From the NCBI GenBank assembly GCA_002937585.1, contig PTKE01000010.1, forward strand, positions 1 to 50,943: 50,943 nt of DNA, given 5' to 3'. This stretch comes from Alphaproteobacteria bacterium MarineAlpha9_Bin6. GTDB lineage: Bacteria > Pseudomonadota > Alphaproteobacteria > UBA7887. The notes beneath the pieces were generated by a model that was given only the letters and a program-made list of their open reading frames with translations, was not told where the DNA came from and did no database searches. Both the position numbers and the translations under genes were made by a program. Below, one piece after another: positions 42,770 through 50,943 of this stretch (position 1 is the stretch's first letter; the number at the start of each line of letters is the position of its first letter).

Positions 42770-43873
42770 TCAGAGAATGCCGGCTGTTATTGGCTTCAGC
42801 CGAGTTACATGGCCCATCTTACGTCCTGGTCGCGTCTGAGATTTTCCGTATAAATGCAATCTTGCTCCGGGTTCAGCAAGGTATTGCAACCAATTTTCAG
42901 CTGCATCCCCTATTAAATTATGCATTTCAGCATCAGAGTGCCGCGCAGTAGAACCAAGCGGTATGCCACAAATTGCCCGAACCAACTGCTCAAATTGGCT
43001 AGTCGCGCATGCGTCAATCGTCCAATGACCCGAATTATGTGGACGCGGTGCAATCTCATTTACTAACAAGTCAGAATCAGATGTCAGAAACATTTCTACG
43101 GAAAGAAGACCAACTAAATCAAGCGCTTGAGCAATCTCACACGCGATCCCACATGCTGTTTCAGCAACAGAATGCTCGATAGGTGCAGGAGCAATCGTAG
43201 TTTCCAATATGTGACATCGATGACAGTTTTGAACCGGATCATAGATTTCGGTCATACCATCATCGGAGCGAGCAACAATAACTGAAATTTCCTGCTCAAA
43301 TGTTACCCACTCTTCGAGGATACCTTTCTCACTCCCCATCGCCCGCCAGGAGACAGAAGCCTGGTCACCCGAATCGACTCGCGTTTGGTTTCTTCCGTCA
43401 TATCCAAGACGCGCACTTTTCAGCACACCAGACCCGTTGAGAGATTTTAAGGCACCCTCCAACTCATCAACATTTCGGACAGACCAATAGGGCGTAGTAG
43501 CGATTCCAAGGGATGAGAGAAAATCTTTTTCTACAACACGATCCTGTGCAATCTCAAGCGCACGACAATTTGGTAGGACGGGCGTAATCTCGGACACCGT
43601 CGAGAGCGCAGTAATTGGAATATTCTCGAATTCGAATGTCACGACGTCGGTGGATCGCGCAAACTTCGTCAGTTGCGCCAAATCATCGTAGGATGCTGTG
43701 GTAGAAAAATTACTAACCTGGTTAGCCGGTGCTAATGGATCGGGACAATACACATGGACGTAGTAACCAAGGCGGGCAGCAGCCAATGCCGTCATGCGAC
43801 CCAACTGGCCACCGCCAAGTATGCCGATCACCGCGCCGGGTGCCAGCAGTGGGTTCTTACGTGGGTCAGGCAT
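42770..43873 (-). CDS. purK: N5-carboxyaminoimidazole ribonucleotide synthase
   Basis: PurK makes N5-CAIR from AIR, bicarbonate and ATP. The 367-residue ATP-grasp protein starts with [25 protein letters not shown], has [24 protein letters not shown] and [24 protein letters not shown] near residue 270-295, all typical. Its first eight bases overlap purE, so the two are co-translated. It ends shortly after COQ9, which converges on it. Confidence 0.96.
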   Translation of the reverse strand: MPDPRKNPLLAPGAVIGILGGGQLGRMTALAAARLGYYVHVYCPDPLAPANQVSNFSTTASYDDLAQLTKFARSTDVVTFEFENIPITALSTVSEITPVLPNCRALEIAQDRVVEKDFLSSLGIATTPYWSVRNVDELEGALKSLNGSGVLKSARLGYDGRNQTRVDSGDQASVSWRAMGSEKGILEEWVTFEQEISVIVARSDDGMTEIYDPVQNCHRCHILETTIAPAPIEHSVAETACGIACEIAQALDLVGLLSVEMFLTSDSDLLVNEIAPRPHNSGHWTIDACATSQFEQLVRAICGIPLGSTARHSDAEMHNLIGDAAENWLQYLAEPGARLHLYGKSQTRPGRKMGHVTRLKPITAGIL

Positions 43874-44387
43874 TATTAATCGGTTTCTGAGAAGTTCTCG
43901 AGATAGGATATTGTGCCACCGCTTCAGTTTGCTGCGTGCGAAATTTCCTTAAAGCCGTGGCCACTTTCGGATCGTAGAGAGCAATAACGGCAGCAGCTAA
44001 CAATGCTGAGTTAATCGCACCTGCTACACCAATCGCTGTAGTTCCTACAGGCACACCCGCTGGCATCTGAACTATCGACATCAAACTATCAAGGCCACTT
44101 AGGCTGCGACCCTCTACCGGCACCCCAAATACTGGTAAAGACGTTAATGAAGCTGCCATACCTGGCAAATGTGCGGCTCCGCCCGCACCGGCGATGAGGA
44201 CCTTAAGACCCCTAGACTCAGCGGTCTCGGCGTAGTCGTACAGGCGTTTAGGTGTGCGATGCGCGGAAACTATCCGCACTTCATGGGCAATGCCTAGTTG
44301 CTCTAATGTTTCGGCAACGTGCCGCATAGTTTCCCAGTCGGACTGACTACCCATAATGACGCCAACGACCGGCGTCTCGTCATCCAT
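43866..44387 (-). CDS. purE: N5-carboxyaminoimidazole ribonucleotide mutase
   Basis: PurE converts N5-CAIR to CAIR in IMP synthesis. The 173-residue protein has [12 protein letters not shown] (9-20), [10 protein letters not shown] (40-49), [12 protein letters not shown] and the class I ending with [17 protein letters not shown] lies upstream of ATG 44387. The non-coding stretch 44388-44675 upstream likely carries the promoter; no riboswitch or other structured element was recognised there. Confidence 0.96.
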   Translation of the reverse strand: MDDETPVVGVIMGSQSDWETMRHVAETLEQLGIAHEVRIVSAHRTPKRLYDYAETAESRGLKVLIAGAGGAAHLPGMAASLTSLPVFGVPVEGRSLSGLDSLMSIVQMPAGVPVGTTAIGVAGAINSALLAAAVIALYDPKVATALRKFRTQQTEAVAQYPISRTSQKPINNA

Positions 44388-44675
44388 TGGAAATTTCTCC
44401 TTCTTTGAAAGGGAAATGGGGAATTATGATGTTTGGACCATAACCGTGCAAGAGTACCAGTTTTTGCGTGTCCTCATCCTAAGAACCGCACAAACAAAGC
44501 ACGCCCAACCTCATCAATCCTCTAACTAAGAAGCACCCAACGAGGTAAATTCCTAGTATGCTTATTTTTATATTTTCAACTATGCCTGAAAGTCGCATTA
44601 TTTACGGTTCAATCCACTTGATCACTTCACACATGCAGTGCTTAGATTAGTCTATACCCTTGAATGGGTTGAAGT

Positions 44676-45215
44676 ATGGCATATACAGATCCAAGCATAG
44701 ACAAGAAATCGAGTTGGCCCCAAGAATCCCTATGGGATTATTCACTCGCCTATTATGCACGAGATAATGTTCCTCAATTCTTGTTAGCACTCCAAGACCA
44801 GTATGATTTAGATGTAAATCTCATTTTGCTTGCTATTTGGGCCGGCGCGGAATTGGGCCTACTTCTAAAAGAAGAACATTTTTCCAAACTTGACGCTGCA
44901 GCATGCGAATGGCGGGAGAATGTGGTCAAACCTTTACGCACTGTACGACGCGCCTTCAAAAATTTTAAGACTATAGAAATTCCAAGGGCACGAGATATCC
45001 GTGGAGGTATTAAAGCTGCCGAGTTAGATGCGGAACACGTAGCGCAAATCATGTTGACGAACAAGATATCGGATCTAACCAAGGTGGCAACAACTAACAA
45101 ATATGCTGACGCTGTAACTGCCAACCTCAACTCCTATTTCAAATACGCGGGCATCGACATGAATCAAAAAATCCAAGATGCGCGAATTTTTCTAGTGAGT
45201 CGCACGGAAACTTAA
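44676..45215 (+). CDS. TIGR02444/DUF2390 family protein
   Basis: The 179-residue helical protein has the TIGR02444 features: SLWDYSLAYYARDNVPQFLLALQ near the start, then VNLILLAIWAGAELG, and ACEWRENVVKPLRTVRRAFK in the middle. Function is unknown. No signal peptide or membrane helix. It stands between purE (divergent) and ubiX (convergent) and appears monocistronic. Confidence 0.8.
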   Translation: MAYTDPSIDKKSSWPQESLWDYSLAYYARDNVPQFLLALQDQYDLDVNLILLAIWAGAELGLLLKEEHFSKLDAAACEWRENVVKPLRTVRRAFKNFKTIEIPRARDIRGGIKAAELDAEHVAQIMLTNKISDLTKVATTNKYADAVTANLNSYFKYAGIDMNQKIQDARIFLVSRTET

Positions 45216-45227
45216 ATAGAAAACATA

Positions 45228-45833
45228 TCAAGATTCAATCTTGCGCTCCCGTGTCATATGTTTTTTCTTACCGATGTCTTCCCCCCAACGCTTAACTGTG
45301 CCGGAATCCAGTTCGAAACAATCAAGTACGCGGCCAAGAGTATGATGGACCATTTCGTCGACGCTTCTTGGGCGTGCATAGAAAGCTGGGACTGGGGGCG
45401 CTATGATTGCCCCCAAATCGGAAAGAGTAGACAGGTTACGCAAATGGACACTGTGTAACGGCGTCTCTCTCACCATTAATACCAGCTGACGCCGCTCCTT
45501 GAGCACAACATCGGCCGCCCGAGTCAGCAAATTACCGGTTACCCCCGTAGCTAGTTCAGCCACTGTGCGCATCGAGCACGGTGCTATAACCATGCCCATT
45601 GTCCGAAACGATCCACTTGCGGGGGCCGCACCAATATCTTCAATTGGATGACAAGAATCAGCGAGTCTCTTTATATCTGCAATTTTCCAATCGGTCTCAT
45701 GTGCGACCGTCAGTTCAGCCGCCTTGGTCATGATTAGGTGAGTGGATACCTGCAATGTACGCAACATTTCAAGCAGACGAATCCCATAAATCGCGCCCGA
45801 GGCGCCGCTTATACCGATGATTATTCGCGACAC
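45228..45833 (-). CDS. ubiX: Flavin prenyltransferase UbiX
   Basis: UbiX makes the prenylated FMN cofactor used by UbiD decarboxylases in ubiquinone synthesis. The 201-residue protein starts MSRIIIGISGASGAIYG (FMN phosphate loop), contains APCSMRTVAEL (about 85-95), ERRQLVLMVRETPLHSVHLRN and APPVPAFYARP, all diagnostic. It lies seven bases after hldE on the same strand and probably shares its transcript. No ubiD is in the window. Confidence 0.95.
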   Translation of the reverse strand: MSRIIIGISGASGAIYGIRLLEMLRTLQVSTHLIMTKAAELTVAHETDWKIADIKRLADSCHPIEDIGAAPASGSFRTMGMVIAPCSMRTVAELATGVTGNLLTRAADVVLKERRQLVLMVRETPLHSVHLRNLSTLSDLGAIIAPPVPAFYARPRSVDEMVHHTLGRVLDCFELDSGTVKRWGEDIGKKKHMTRERKIES

Positions 45834-45840
45834 TACCGCC

Positions 45841-47310
45841 TCACAACGCCGTAATTCGGGCTATTGTGTCGGTAGTGCTATAACCAGGTTCAACACTCAC
45901 CAACATCACTTCGCCACCATTGTCCCGAACTAGATCCGCGCCGATAACCTCATCAAGGTGGTAACCCGCCCCTTTGATCAGGAGGTCAGGAAGCAATATC
46001 TGGATTAAATCTATTGGAGTGTCCTCGCTAAATAGTACCACCAGGTCAACTGTTGAAAGTGAAGCTAAGACGCGAGCACGCGCAGTTTCGTTTTGGATTG
46101 GTCGACCTTTCCCTTTGAGTTTGGTTACTGACGAATCGTTATTCAAACCCACAACTAAACGGTCACAGGCTGTCCGTGCCTGGCGCAAAAGCGAAATATG
46201 GCCAGGGTGTAACAAATCAAAACAACCGTTGGTAAATCCAATCCGATCACGTCGTTGACGCCACTGTTTGACTTTTTCCAAAGCTGCCGTCTTAGAAATA
46301 ATCTTGGTATCGCTCGCATACAGACTGCTACTATGCAAAGCGGTAATAAGATCATCGCCAGATACGGCGGCTGTGCCAATCTTCCCTACCACGATTCCAG
46401 CCGCGACATTGGCCAGAGAAACCGCATCCAAAGGGGTAATACCAACCGCAATTGCAGCCGCAAAAACGGCAACCACAGTGTCGCCAGCACCGGAAACATC
46501 GAAAACCTCCTGAGCCCTTACCTCGACATGATTAGCACTGGAAGCATCTATCAAAGACATTCCATCCTGGCTCCTTGTCACCAAAATCGAATCAATCCCG
46601 TACTCAGAAATTAATTTTCGCGACGCACTGAGAATTGAATCTTCATCATGAACTACCATGCCTGAAGCTTCTGCCAGTTCGGCACAATTAGGGGTCACAA
46701 CCGTAGAGCCCTGATAGCGTGAAAAATCGTCACCCTTTGGGTCCACCACCACTGGCTTTCCAGAGGCGCGAGCACGCGCAATCAACGCTGCGACGCTATG
46801 ATCGGATAGTACACCTTTACCATAATCCGAGAGAACCATAGCATCGCAAACATCAATCGCTTCAAGTGCAGTGCGCTGAACATCGGCTTCTGTTGATTCA
46901 GCTAGAGGAGCATTTGTCTCTCGATCGGCCCGCAAGAGTTGCTGTCCTGCTGCCATGTAGCGAGTTTTGATAGTCGATGGTCGATTAGATTCCCTCAGTA
47001 AATATGCCTCTACGTTATCGAGTTCGCCAATAAGATCCGTTAACTTAGTTCCACCGTCATCGTGTCCTATTACGCTTACAAAGGTGCACTTTGCGCCCAA
47101 CGCGACAAGATTACGAACAACATTTCCGGCTCCACCAAGCATTACGGTTTCCTGCTCAATTCGGACAAGGGGGATTGGAGCTTCGGGAGAAACGCGCTTA
47201 ACAGAGCCATATACAAAACGGTCTAGCATCACGTCGCCAACGCACAGAATCTGTGCCAGGGATAATTTTTGAACATATTGGGCAAGTTTATCGAAATCTG
47301 TACGTACCAT
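45841..47310 (-). CDS. hldE: Bifunctional D-glycero-beta-D-manno-heptose-7-phosphate kinase / heptose-1-phosphate adenylyltransferase
   Basis: HldE makes activated heptose for the lipopolysaccharide core. The 489-residue protein fuses an N-terminal PfkB-type kinase (VMLDRFVYGSVKRVSPEAP; catalytic VFDVSGAGDTVVAV near 265-278) with a C-terminal nucleotidyltransferase (GFTNGCFDLLHPGHISLL, HxGH near 366-369; LKGKGRPIQNE). Both active sites look intact. It indicates a Gram-negative cell with heptose-containing LPS. It sits between the DUF1013 gene (27 bases upstream) and ubiX. Confidence 0.95.
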   Translation of the reverse strand: MVRTDFDKLAQYVQKLSLAQILCVGDVMLDRFVYGSVKRVSPEAPIPLVRIEQETVMLGGAGNVVRNLVALGAKCTFVSVIGHDDGGTKLTDLIGELDNVEAYLLRESNRPSTIKTRYMAAGQQLLRADRETNAPLAESTEADVQRTALEAIDVCDAMVLSDYGKGVLSDHSVAALIARARASGKPVVVDPKGDDFSRYQGSTVVTPNCAELAEASGMVVHDEDSILSASRKLISEYGIDSILVTRSQDGMSLIDASSANHVEVRAQEVFDVSGAGDTVVAVFAAAIAVGITPLDAVSLANVAAGIVVGKIGTAAVSGDDLITALHSSSLYASDTKIISKTAALEKVKQWRQRRDRIGFTNGCFDLLHPGHISLLRQARTACDRLVVGLNNDSSVTKLKGKGRPIQNETARARVLASLSTVDLVVLFSEDTPIDLIQILLPDLLIKGAGYHLDEVIGADLVRDNGGEVMLVSVEPGYSTTDTIARITAL

Positions 47311-47337
47311 GGTGTCGACTTCTGCCTAGAGCCTTTA

Positions 47338-47907
47338 TTAACCCCCGCCCTGTTTAGCCGAGCTCAACGACGTATCGAGCTTTCGCTTAGCCGCTGCAGC
47401 TTTACCAATTTCAGTTTCAAGTTCGGTCTGCTTACAAATGCCAAGCAACACAGGATCTGTTGGCTTGATGTTTATAATATTCCAATGAGTGCGGTCCCGC
47501 ACCGAGTCAATCGTACCTTTTGTAGTCCCAAGTAGCTTCGAGATTTGTGAGTCCTTTAATTCTGGATGATATTTTATAAGCCAAGAAATTGCGTTTGGAC
47601 GGTCCTGACGTTTTGAAACCGGCGTATACCTGGGTCCGGTACCCCGAGTTGAAGTCAGGGGCGTCTCGGATTTAACTAATTTCAACCGCTCCATGTCGCC
47701 AGCTTCACAACGCGCAATTTCATCCCGGGTTAATTGGCCATTGGAGATCGGGTCGGAGCCTATAATTCCAACCGCGACTTCATCGTCGGCAATACCTTGC
47801 ACCTCTAACGGATGCAATCCGCAAAAATCCGCTATCTGATCAAACGTCAAAGTGGTGTTTTCGACCAACCAAACAGCCGTAGCTTTCGGCATCAAGGGCA
47901 TCCCCAT
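47338..47907 (-). CDS. DUF1013 protein (TrcR-type cell cycle transcriptional regulator)
   Basis: The 189-residue protein begins MGMPLMPKATAVWLVENT and continues LTFDQIADFCGLHPLEVQGIADDEVAVGI, the conserved helix-turn-helix-like start of DUF1013, then YTPVSKRQDRPNAISWLIK and DSQISKLLGTTKGTIDSVRDRTHW, a second DNA-binding-like helix pair. The family is almost confined to alphaproteobacteria and is now often named TrcR, a cell cycle regulator; this naming is from memory. The frame extends to GTG 47961, but ATG 47907 (or 47901) fits the family start and has GAGGA upstream. Confidence 0.87.
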   Translation of the reverse strand: MGMPLMPKATAVWLVENTTLTFDQIADFCGLHPLEVQGIADDEVAVGIIGSDPISNGQLTRDEIARCEAGDMERLKLVKSETPLTSTRGTGPRYTPVSKRQDRPNAISWLIKYHPELKDSQISKLLGTTKGTIDSVRDRTHWNIINIKPTDPVLLGICKQTELETEIGKAAAAKRKLDTSLSSAKQGGG

Positions 47908-48138
47908 CTCATCCTCATCGAAGTTAACCGGCTGGCCAGCGTTAGATCCACTATCTCTCACGGCGTTCCGGATTGGGTCAGTTTACAATGTGTCGTACCC
48001 GATCTACTAGGCACCACCAGCACCAGACATTGACTACTACTGCTACAAGCGCGGTGATCTAAAAACATTCACGAGCAAAACTTTCTAATAATTCAAATAT
48101 AACGGGACTGGTGGTGTGATAAAAGGTTTCGGCCGAGA

Positions 48139-49164
48139 TTATCCGGACGTCTCGGATGTAAGTATAATCTTTCCGATATGGTGACTCGACTCCATTAATT
48201 CATGGGCCTTGCGAGCCTCAGCTAGAGGAAAAGTTTTGGCGATTTCGGGCCTGATCTTACCCGATTCAAGCAACGGCCAGACCCTTTGCTGTAAACTTTC
48301 AGCGATCTCTTGCTTCTCCGCGACGCTCCGCGGTCGAAGCGTCGAACCAGTTATCGTCAACCACTTTCGAAGCACGGGCATCATATCAACCTCTACCTTT
48401 GAACCCTCAAGGAACGCAATTAGCACCATCCTTCCGTTTTGGGATAAAGCTTCAATATTACGGTTCACATAATTTCCACCAACCATGTCCAGGATGAGAT
48501 TAACCCCGCGGTCGCCAGTTAGTACCCTTACAATCTGAACGAAATCCTCATCACGGTAGTTGATTGCTTTTTCCGCGCCCAGACGTTCACAAGCCGTGCA
48601 CTTTTCATCCGTGCCGGCAGTCGCAAATACTCGTGCACCAAAATGTGCTGCTAGTTGAATGGCGGTAGTCCCTATTCCGCTACTGCCGCCATGGACCAAA
48701 ATACTTTCACCCGCACGAAGGCCCCCGCGATCAAATACGTTCGTCCAGACCGTAAAGAAACATTCTGGAAGAGCTGCCGCCTCGACCATGGTGAAGCCAT
48801 TTGGTACAGGCAAACAGTGTTCTGCATGTGCAAGGCAATAAGCCGCATAACCTCCCCCAGCGACTAGTGCGCATACCTGATCGGAGAGTTTGAAAGAGGT
48901 TACGCCAGGACCAATTCCGGCAATTTCACCAGCCACCTCAAGACCTGGAAGGTCTGAGGCTCCATCGGGCGGGGGATAAAGCCCCATTCTTTGCATTATG
49001 TCGGGACGATTGACCCCAGCGGCGGCAACTCTGATTAAGACTTCCCCATATCCTGGTCGCGGCAAAGTTCGTCGTCCTGGGACTAAGACATCTGGCTTAC
49101 CGTTCTCTACAATCTCTACGACAGGCATCGAATCCGGGAGATTCGAAAAGTCTATTACGGGCAC
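48139..49164 (-). CDS. NAD(P)H:quinone oxidoreductase, zinc-independent MDR family
   Basis: The 341-residue protein is a PIG3/Qor-type medium-chain reductase: GEVLIRVAAAGVNRPDIMQRMGLYPPP, LPGLEVAGEIAGIG, NADPH-binding VHGGSSGIGTTAIQLA (about 157-172) and GAEKAINYRDEDF. The catalytic-zinc Cys of alcohol dehydrogenases is absent. It probably reduces quinones or enones with NADPH. Its start overlaps the end of the MBL-fold gene by ten bases, so the two form an operon. Confidence 0.9.
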   Translation of the reverse strand: MPVIDFSNLPDSMPVVEIVENGKPDVLVPGRRTLPRPGYGEVLIRVAAAGVNRPDIMQRMGLYPPPDGASDLPGLEVAGEIAGIGPGVTSFKLSDQVCALVAGGGYAAYCLAHAEHCLPVPNGFTMVEAAALPECFFTVWTNVFDRGGLRAGESILVHGGSSGIGTTAIQLAAHFGARVFATAGTDEKCTACERLGAEKAINYRDEDFVQIVRVLTGDRGVNLILDMVGGNYVNRNIEALSQNGRMVLIAFLEGSKVEVDMMPVLRKWLTITGSTLRPRSVAEKQEIAESLQQRVWPLLESGKIRPEIAKTFPLAEARKAHELMESSHHIGKIILTSETSG

Positions 49165-49988
49165 AGGGTCATCCCTTCTTTGGCAACCACTGAGCCGGGC
49201 CGTGCATCCACCACTGCAGTCGCAATTGAATCCATTATATCGTCGTCGTGATCAGGGTTATGATGAAACACAACGAATGTCTTCACGCTGGCTTCATTAG
49301 CCAACTTAACACCTTCCTGCCAAGTTGAATGTCCCCAATTTACGTGATCGTGATACTCGTCATCTGTGAAAGTACAGTCGTAGATGAAGATGTCCGAATT
49401 CTTGATTAGATCGATAATATTTCCATTTATCCTGTCCGGAAAATGCTCGGTGTCAGTGACGTAACAAATTGATCGGCCGCGGAATTCGATCCGGTATCCG
49501 GTCGCTCGGTTGGGATGGTTGAGCGGAGCCGTACGAATCACAATATCCTCTTTAGGCCTGAGTACGTCGCCCTCAGAAAAATCACAGAAACTTATGTTAG
49601 CCGGCAAGTCTTCAAGTTGAATGGGCCAGAGCGGATCTGTCATCACAAACCCAAGTACCTCCCGTATTTTCCGTTCCGGAAGTAAATGACCCGACCAAAT
49701 CCTGAGCTGCGTGTCAGGTTTGAAAACAGGACCAAAAAACGGAAACCCACACACATGGTCAAAATGAGTGTGGGTGAGAAATAAATCTAATTCGAGGTGT
49801 TTATTGGTCAACAAGCTCTTGGCGAGATTGCGAATGCCCGTACCGGCATCAAAAATTAGTAGTTCTTCTCCACAGCGGATTTCTAGGCACGAAGTGTTGC
49901 CGCCATACCGAGCGGTTTGTAGACCTGGGCAAGCGATACTCCCACGTACACCCCAAAAGTGGACGCTAAAGTCGTTAACCTCGCTCAA
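49155..49988 (-). CDS. MBL-fold metallo-hydrolase
   Basis: The 277-residue protein has the metallo-beta-lactamase-fold metal motif THTHFDH (His73, His75, Asp77, His78), an upstream DAGTG loop (FDAGTGIRNLAK), VTDTEH (third-ligand region) and a late FHHNPDHDDD. The N-terminal FWGVRGSIACPG and RYGGNTSC are typical of a cyclic-nucleotide-phosphodiesterase-like MBL group. The substrate is unknown. It is the first gene of a pair with the quinone oxidoreductase and the last core gene before the AT-rich right end. Confidence 0.9.
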   Translation of the reverse strand: MSEVNDFSVHFWGVRGSIACPGLQTARYGGNTSCLEIRCGEELLIFDAGTGIRNLAKSLLTNKHLELDLFLTHTHFDHVCGFPFFGPVFKPDTQLRIWSGHLLPERKIREVLGFVMTDPLWPIQLEDLPANISFCDFSEGDVLRPKEDIVIRTAPLNHPNRATGYRIEFRGRSICYVTDTEHFPDRINGNIIDLIKNSDIFIYDCTFTDDEYHDHVNWGHSTWQEGVKLANEASVKTFVVFHHNPDHDDDIMDSIATAVVDARPGSVVAKEGMTLCP

Positions 49989-50242
49989 CTAACTGTCCCC
50001 GAGGCCTTTCCCCGTCGCAAAAAAAATAACAATGTTCCTGAACATTTGAGTTAACCGCAACGTAATATTTCATTCGGGACAATCCCGTATGTCGCGTTAA
50101 ATCATCACTCTTTTCATACGGCACCTTTAACCTATTTCAGGCATACGGCCAAGGATTAGTGGATAGTCGCGTGACGCCAAGGAAAGATTTACAGTCAACA
50201 AACGCGTATAAACAAAGAGTTCCAGTGCATTAACATCTATTT
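49989..50242. other. Intergenic junction between core genes and AT-rich region
   Basis: No gene, tRNA or repeat was found. The composition shifts from mixed near 50000 to clearly AT-rich from about 50230. The promoter of the MBL-fold operon should lie at its left end, but no clear boxes were seen. Confidence 0.5.
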
Positions 50243-50585
50243 TTAACAAATAAAATTAGAGTGTTTCCAAACCCTGCCGCTTGGAATCAGAACGTTATTT
50301 GTGGTAACGTAAACAATATAATTAGAATCTATTGCGTATATATTTATTATGTAATGAAAATACCTTATCACCTTTACCGCATCCACCTTCAAGAACTTTT
50401 GAACCTCTGGGTAAATATTTACTTGTATAATAAAGAACAAACCTGTCTTTTTTCTTTACATCCTTTGCAAAGTCTTCTCCTGAATAATGAGACCAATGAG
50501 AATCCCACAATTTACTATCAGCTTTTCTGCGACTTTCCTTTTCAAACACTAGCCGACGATTTTCACGATCATAATATTTCTGCAT
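50243..50585 (-). pseudogene. Truncated, frameshifted SAM-dependent methyltransferase
   Basis: The first 87 codons (50585 down to 50322) read like the start of a class I methyltransferase: DSHWSHYSGEDF, then the SAM-binding motif I KVLEGGCGKGDKVFSLHNK. The frame then stops. The next expected beta strand (IYAIDSNY, like xxGID) continues in another frame to 50243. The usual remaining 120-150 residues are missing. It lies three bases behind the upstream gene and shares its AT-rich composition. It could instead be a very short real gene, but the broken motif makes decay more likely. Confidence 0.6.
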
Positions 50586-50588
50586 ATT

Positions 50589-50943
50589 TTATATCATTTC
50601 AGGGATATTGATTTTTAACCCTTCTAATGAAACTTGAACGGGTTGATAATGATTCATATTGTGGATACTCAGAAGTTGGACTGTATCGTAGTAATTATCT
50701 AATTTACGATCTTGACCATTATTATAGTGAAAATATGACCCTTCATTCATTGTATCATGCCACAGAAATCCTCTTCTTTTCCAAAATTCTCTTGAATGAA
50801 ATAATGTTGATTCATAAATTTTAGAAGATGATTCTGTTTTATAGAGCTGTTTGCCATAGATATCATAACAAAGAGTTGTATCACAATAAACACACTCGGC
50901 GCCAACTCTCTTCATAAAGGAAGTTTTTCTCTCAATACTCTTG
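50589..50943 (-). CDS. C-terminal fragment of a probable glycosyltransferase (runs off the window)
   Basis: The frame is open to the right edge, so the N-terminus lies outside the window; at least 117 residues are visible. AECVYCDTTLCYDI, KIYESTLFHSREFWKRRGF and NEGSYFHYNNGQDRK resemble the distal part of family-2-type glycosyltransferases. The assignment is by pattern only. Low GC and codon use differ from all genes to the left. With the methyltransferase remnant it suggests a surface-polysaccharide cluster. Confidence 0.5.
   Translation of the reverse strand, partial: KSIERKTSFMKRVGAECVYCDTTLCYDIYGKQLYKTESSSKIYESTLFHSREFWKRRGFLWHDTMNEGSYFHYNNGQDRKLDNYYDTVQLLSIHNMNHYQPVQVSLEGLKINIPEMI

Noticed and set aside
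44388-44675. Purine riboswitch considered upstream of purE.
   Set aside because: No conserved core or paired helices could be found; the stretch is only a non-coding promoter region as far as I can see.
68-48095. AAAACTTTCTAATA occurs near 71-84 and near 48076-48089, each followed by TTCAA after zero or one extra base.
   Set aside because: Exact identity is about 14 bases in AT-rich non-coding sequence; matches of this length are expected by chance in a 50 kb window, and nothing else in the flanks agrees.
1-50943. tRNA, rRNA, CRISPR array, insertion sequence or prophage genes.
   Set aside because: I looked for T-loop-like motifs, regular repeats, transposase and phage motifs and saw none that hold up.

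Overview
The window looks like a chromosomal segment of an alphaproteobacterium of moderate GC, probably a Rhodospirillales-like, free-living aerobic heterotroph. The evidence is the gene families and their order: gatCAB next to ruvX, then pyrB-pyrC-plsY, topA-rnr and rpmG; a three-gene transhydrogenase (pntAA-pntAB-pntB); and lineage-typical small families (DUF3572, DUF1849/EipB, DUF1013, COQ9, TIGR02444). No rRNA, tRNA, CRISPR array, prophage or insertion sequence was seen.

Layout. 1-14.3 kb is a housekeeping block: gatC-gatA-gatB (minus strand), ruvX, a decayed AEC-family transporter, the pyrimidine genes pyrB and pyrC with plsY, then topA, rnr, an MFS transporter and rpmG with its own promoter and a clear terminator. 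14.4-24.7 kb is accessory and repair: a ThDP-dependent enzyme, a thiolase-fold protein paired with a DUF35 OB-fold protein, a cytoplasmic NHL propeller, a GFA-family protein, DUF3572, a HAD hydrolase, a ROK sugar kinase, dinB, an EipB-like periplasmic protein and a broken 2-hydroxyacid dehydrogenase. 24.8-36.3 kb is catabolic: an acyl-CoA ligase with a BadI/MenB-like crotonase, msrA, RidA plus a class III aminotransferase plus an N-acyltransferase, the glutathione-dependent formaldehyde dehydrogenase, a 2-keto-4-pentenoate hydratase-like protein with a PhzF protein, and an EthD-like protein with a MATE pump. 36.4-50 kb returns to core functions: pntAA-pntAB-pntB and an amidase, rpsU, def-COQ9, purE-purK, ubiX, hldE, DUF1013, a quinone oxidoreductase and an MBL-fold hydrolase. 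From about 50.2 kb the sequence becomes AT-rich and carries a glycosyltransferase-like fragment and a truncated methyltransferase, which looks like the edge of a surface-polysaccharide island.

How the genes work together. GatCAB amidates misacylated tRNAs. PyrB and PyrC make dihydroorotate, and PurE/PurK feed IMP synthesis. UbiX and COQ9 point to ubiquinone synthesis. PntAA/AB/B supply NADPH from the proton gradient. FrmA handles formaldehyde with glutathione. The thiolase/DUF35 pair, the ligase/crotonase pair and the hydratase/PhzF pair suggest breakdown of cyclic or side-chain acyl-CoA substrates, but the substrates cannot be read from sequence.

The most interesting points are: a thiolase-fold/DUF35 pair whose thiolase nucleophile position is glycine and which carries two tyrosines spaced as in retro-aldol enzymes; a ligase/BadI-like operon behind a perfect 12-bp palindrome; an rnr gene with no usual start codon ahead of its conserved N-terminus, in the same frame as topA; three decaying genes; a RuvX with Asn at a normally acidic site; loss of dprA from its usual place; and the abrupt AT-rich edge at 50 kb.
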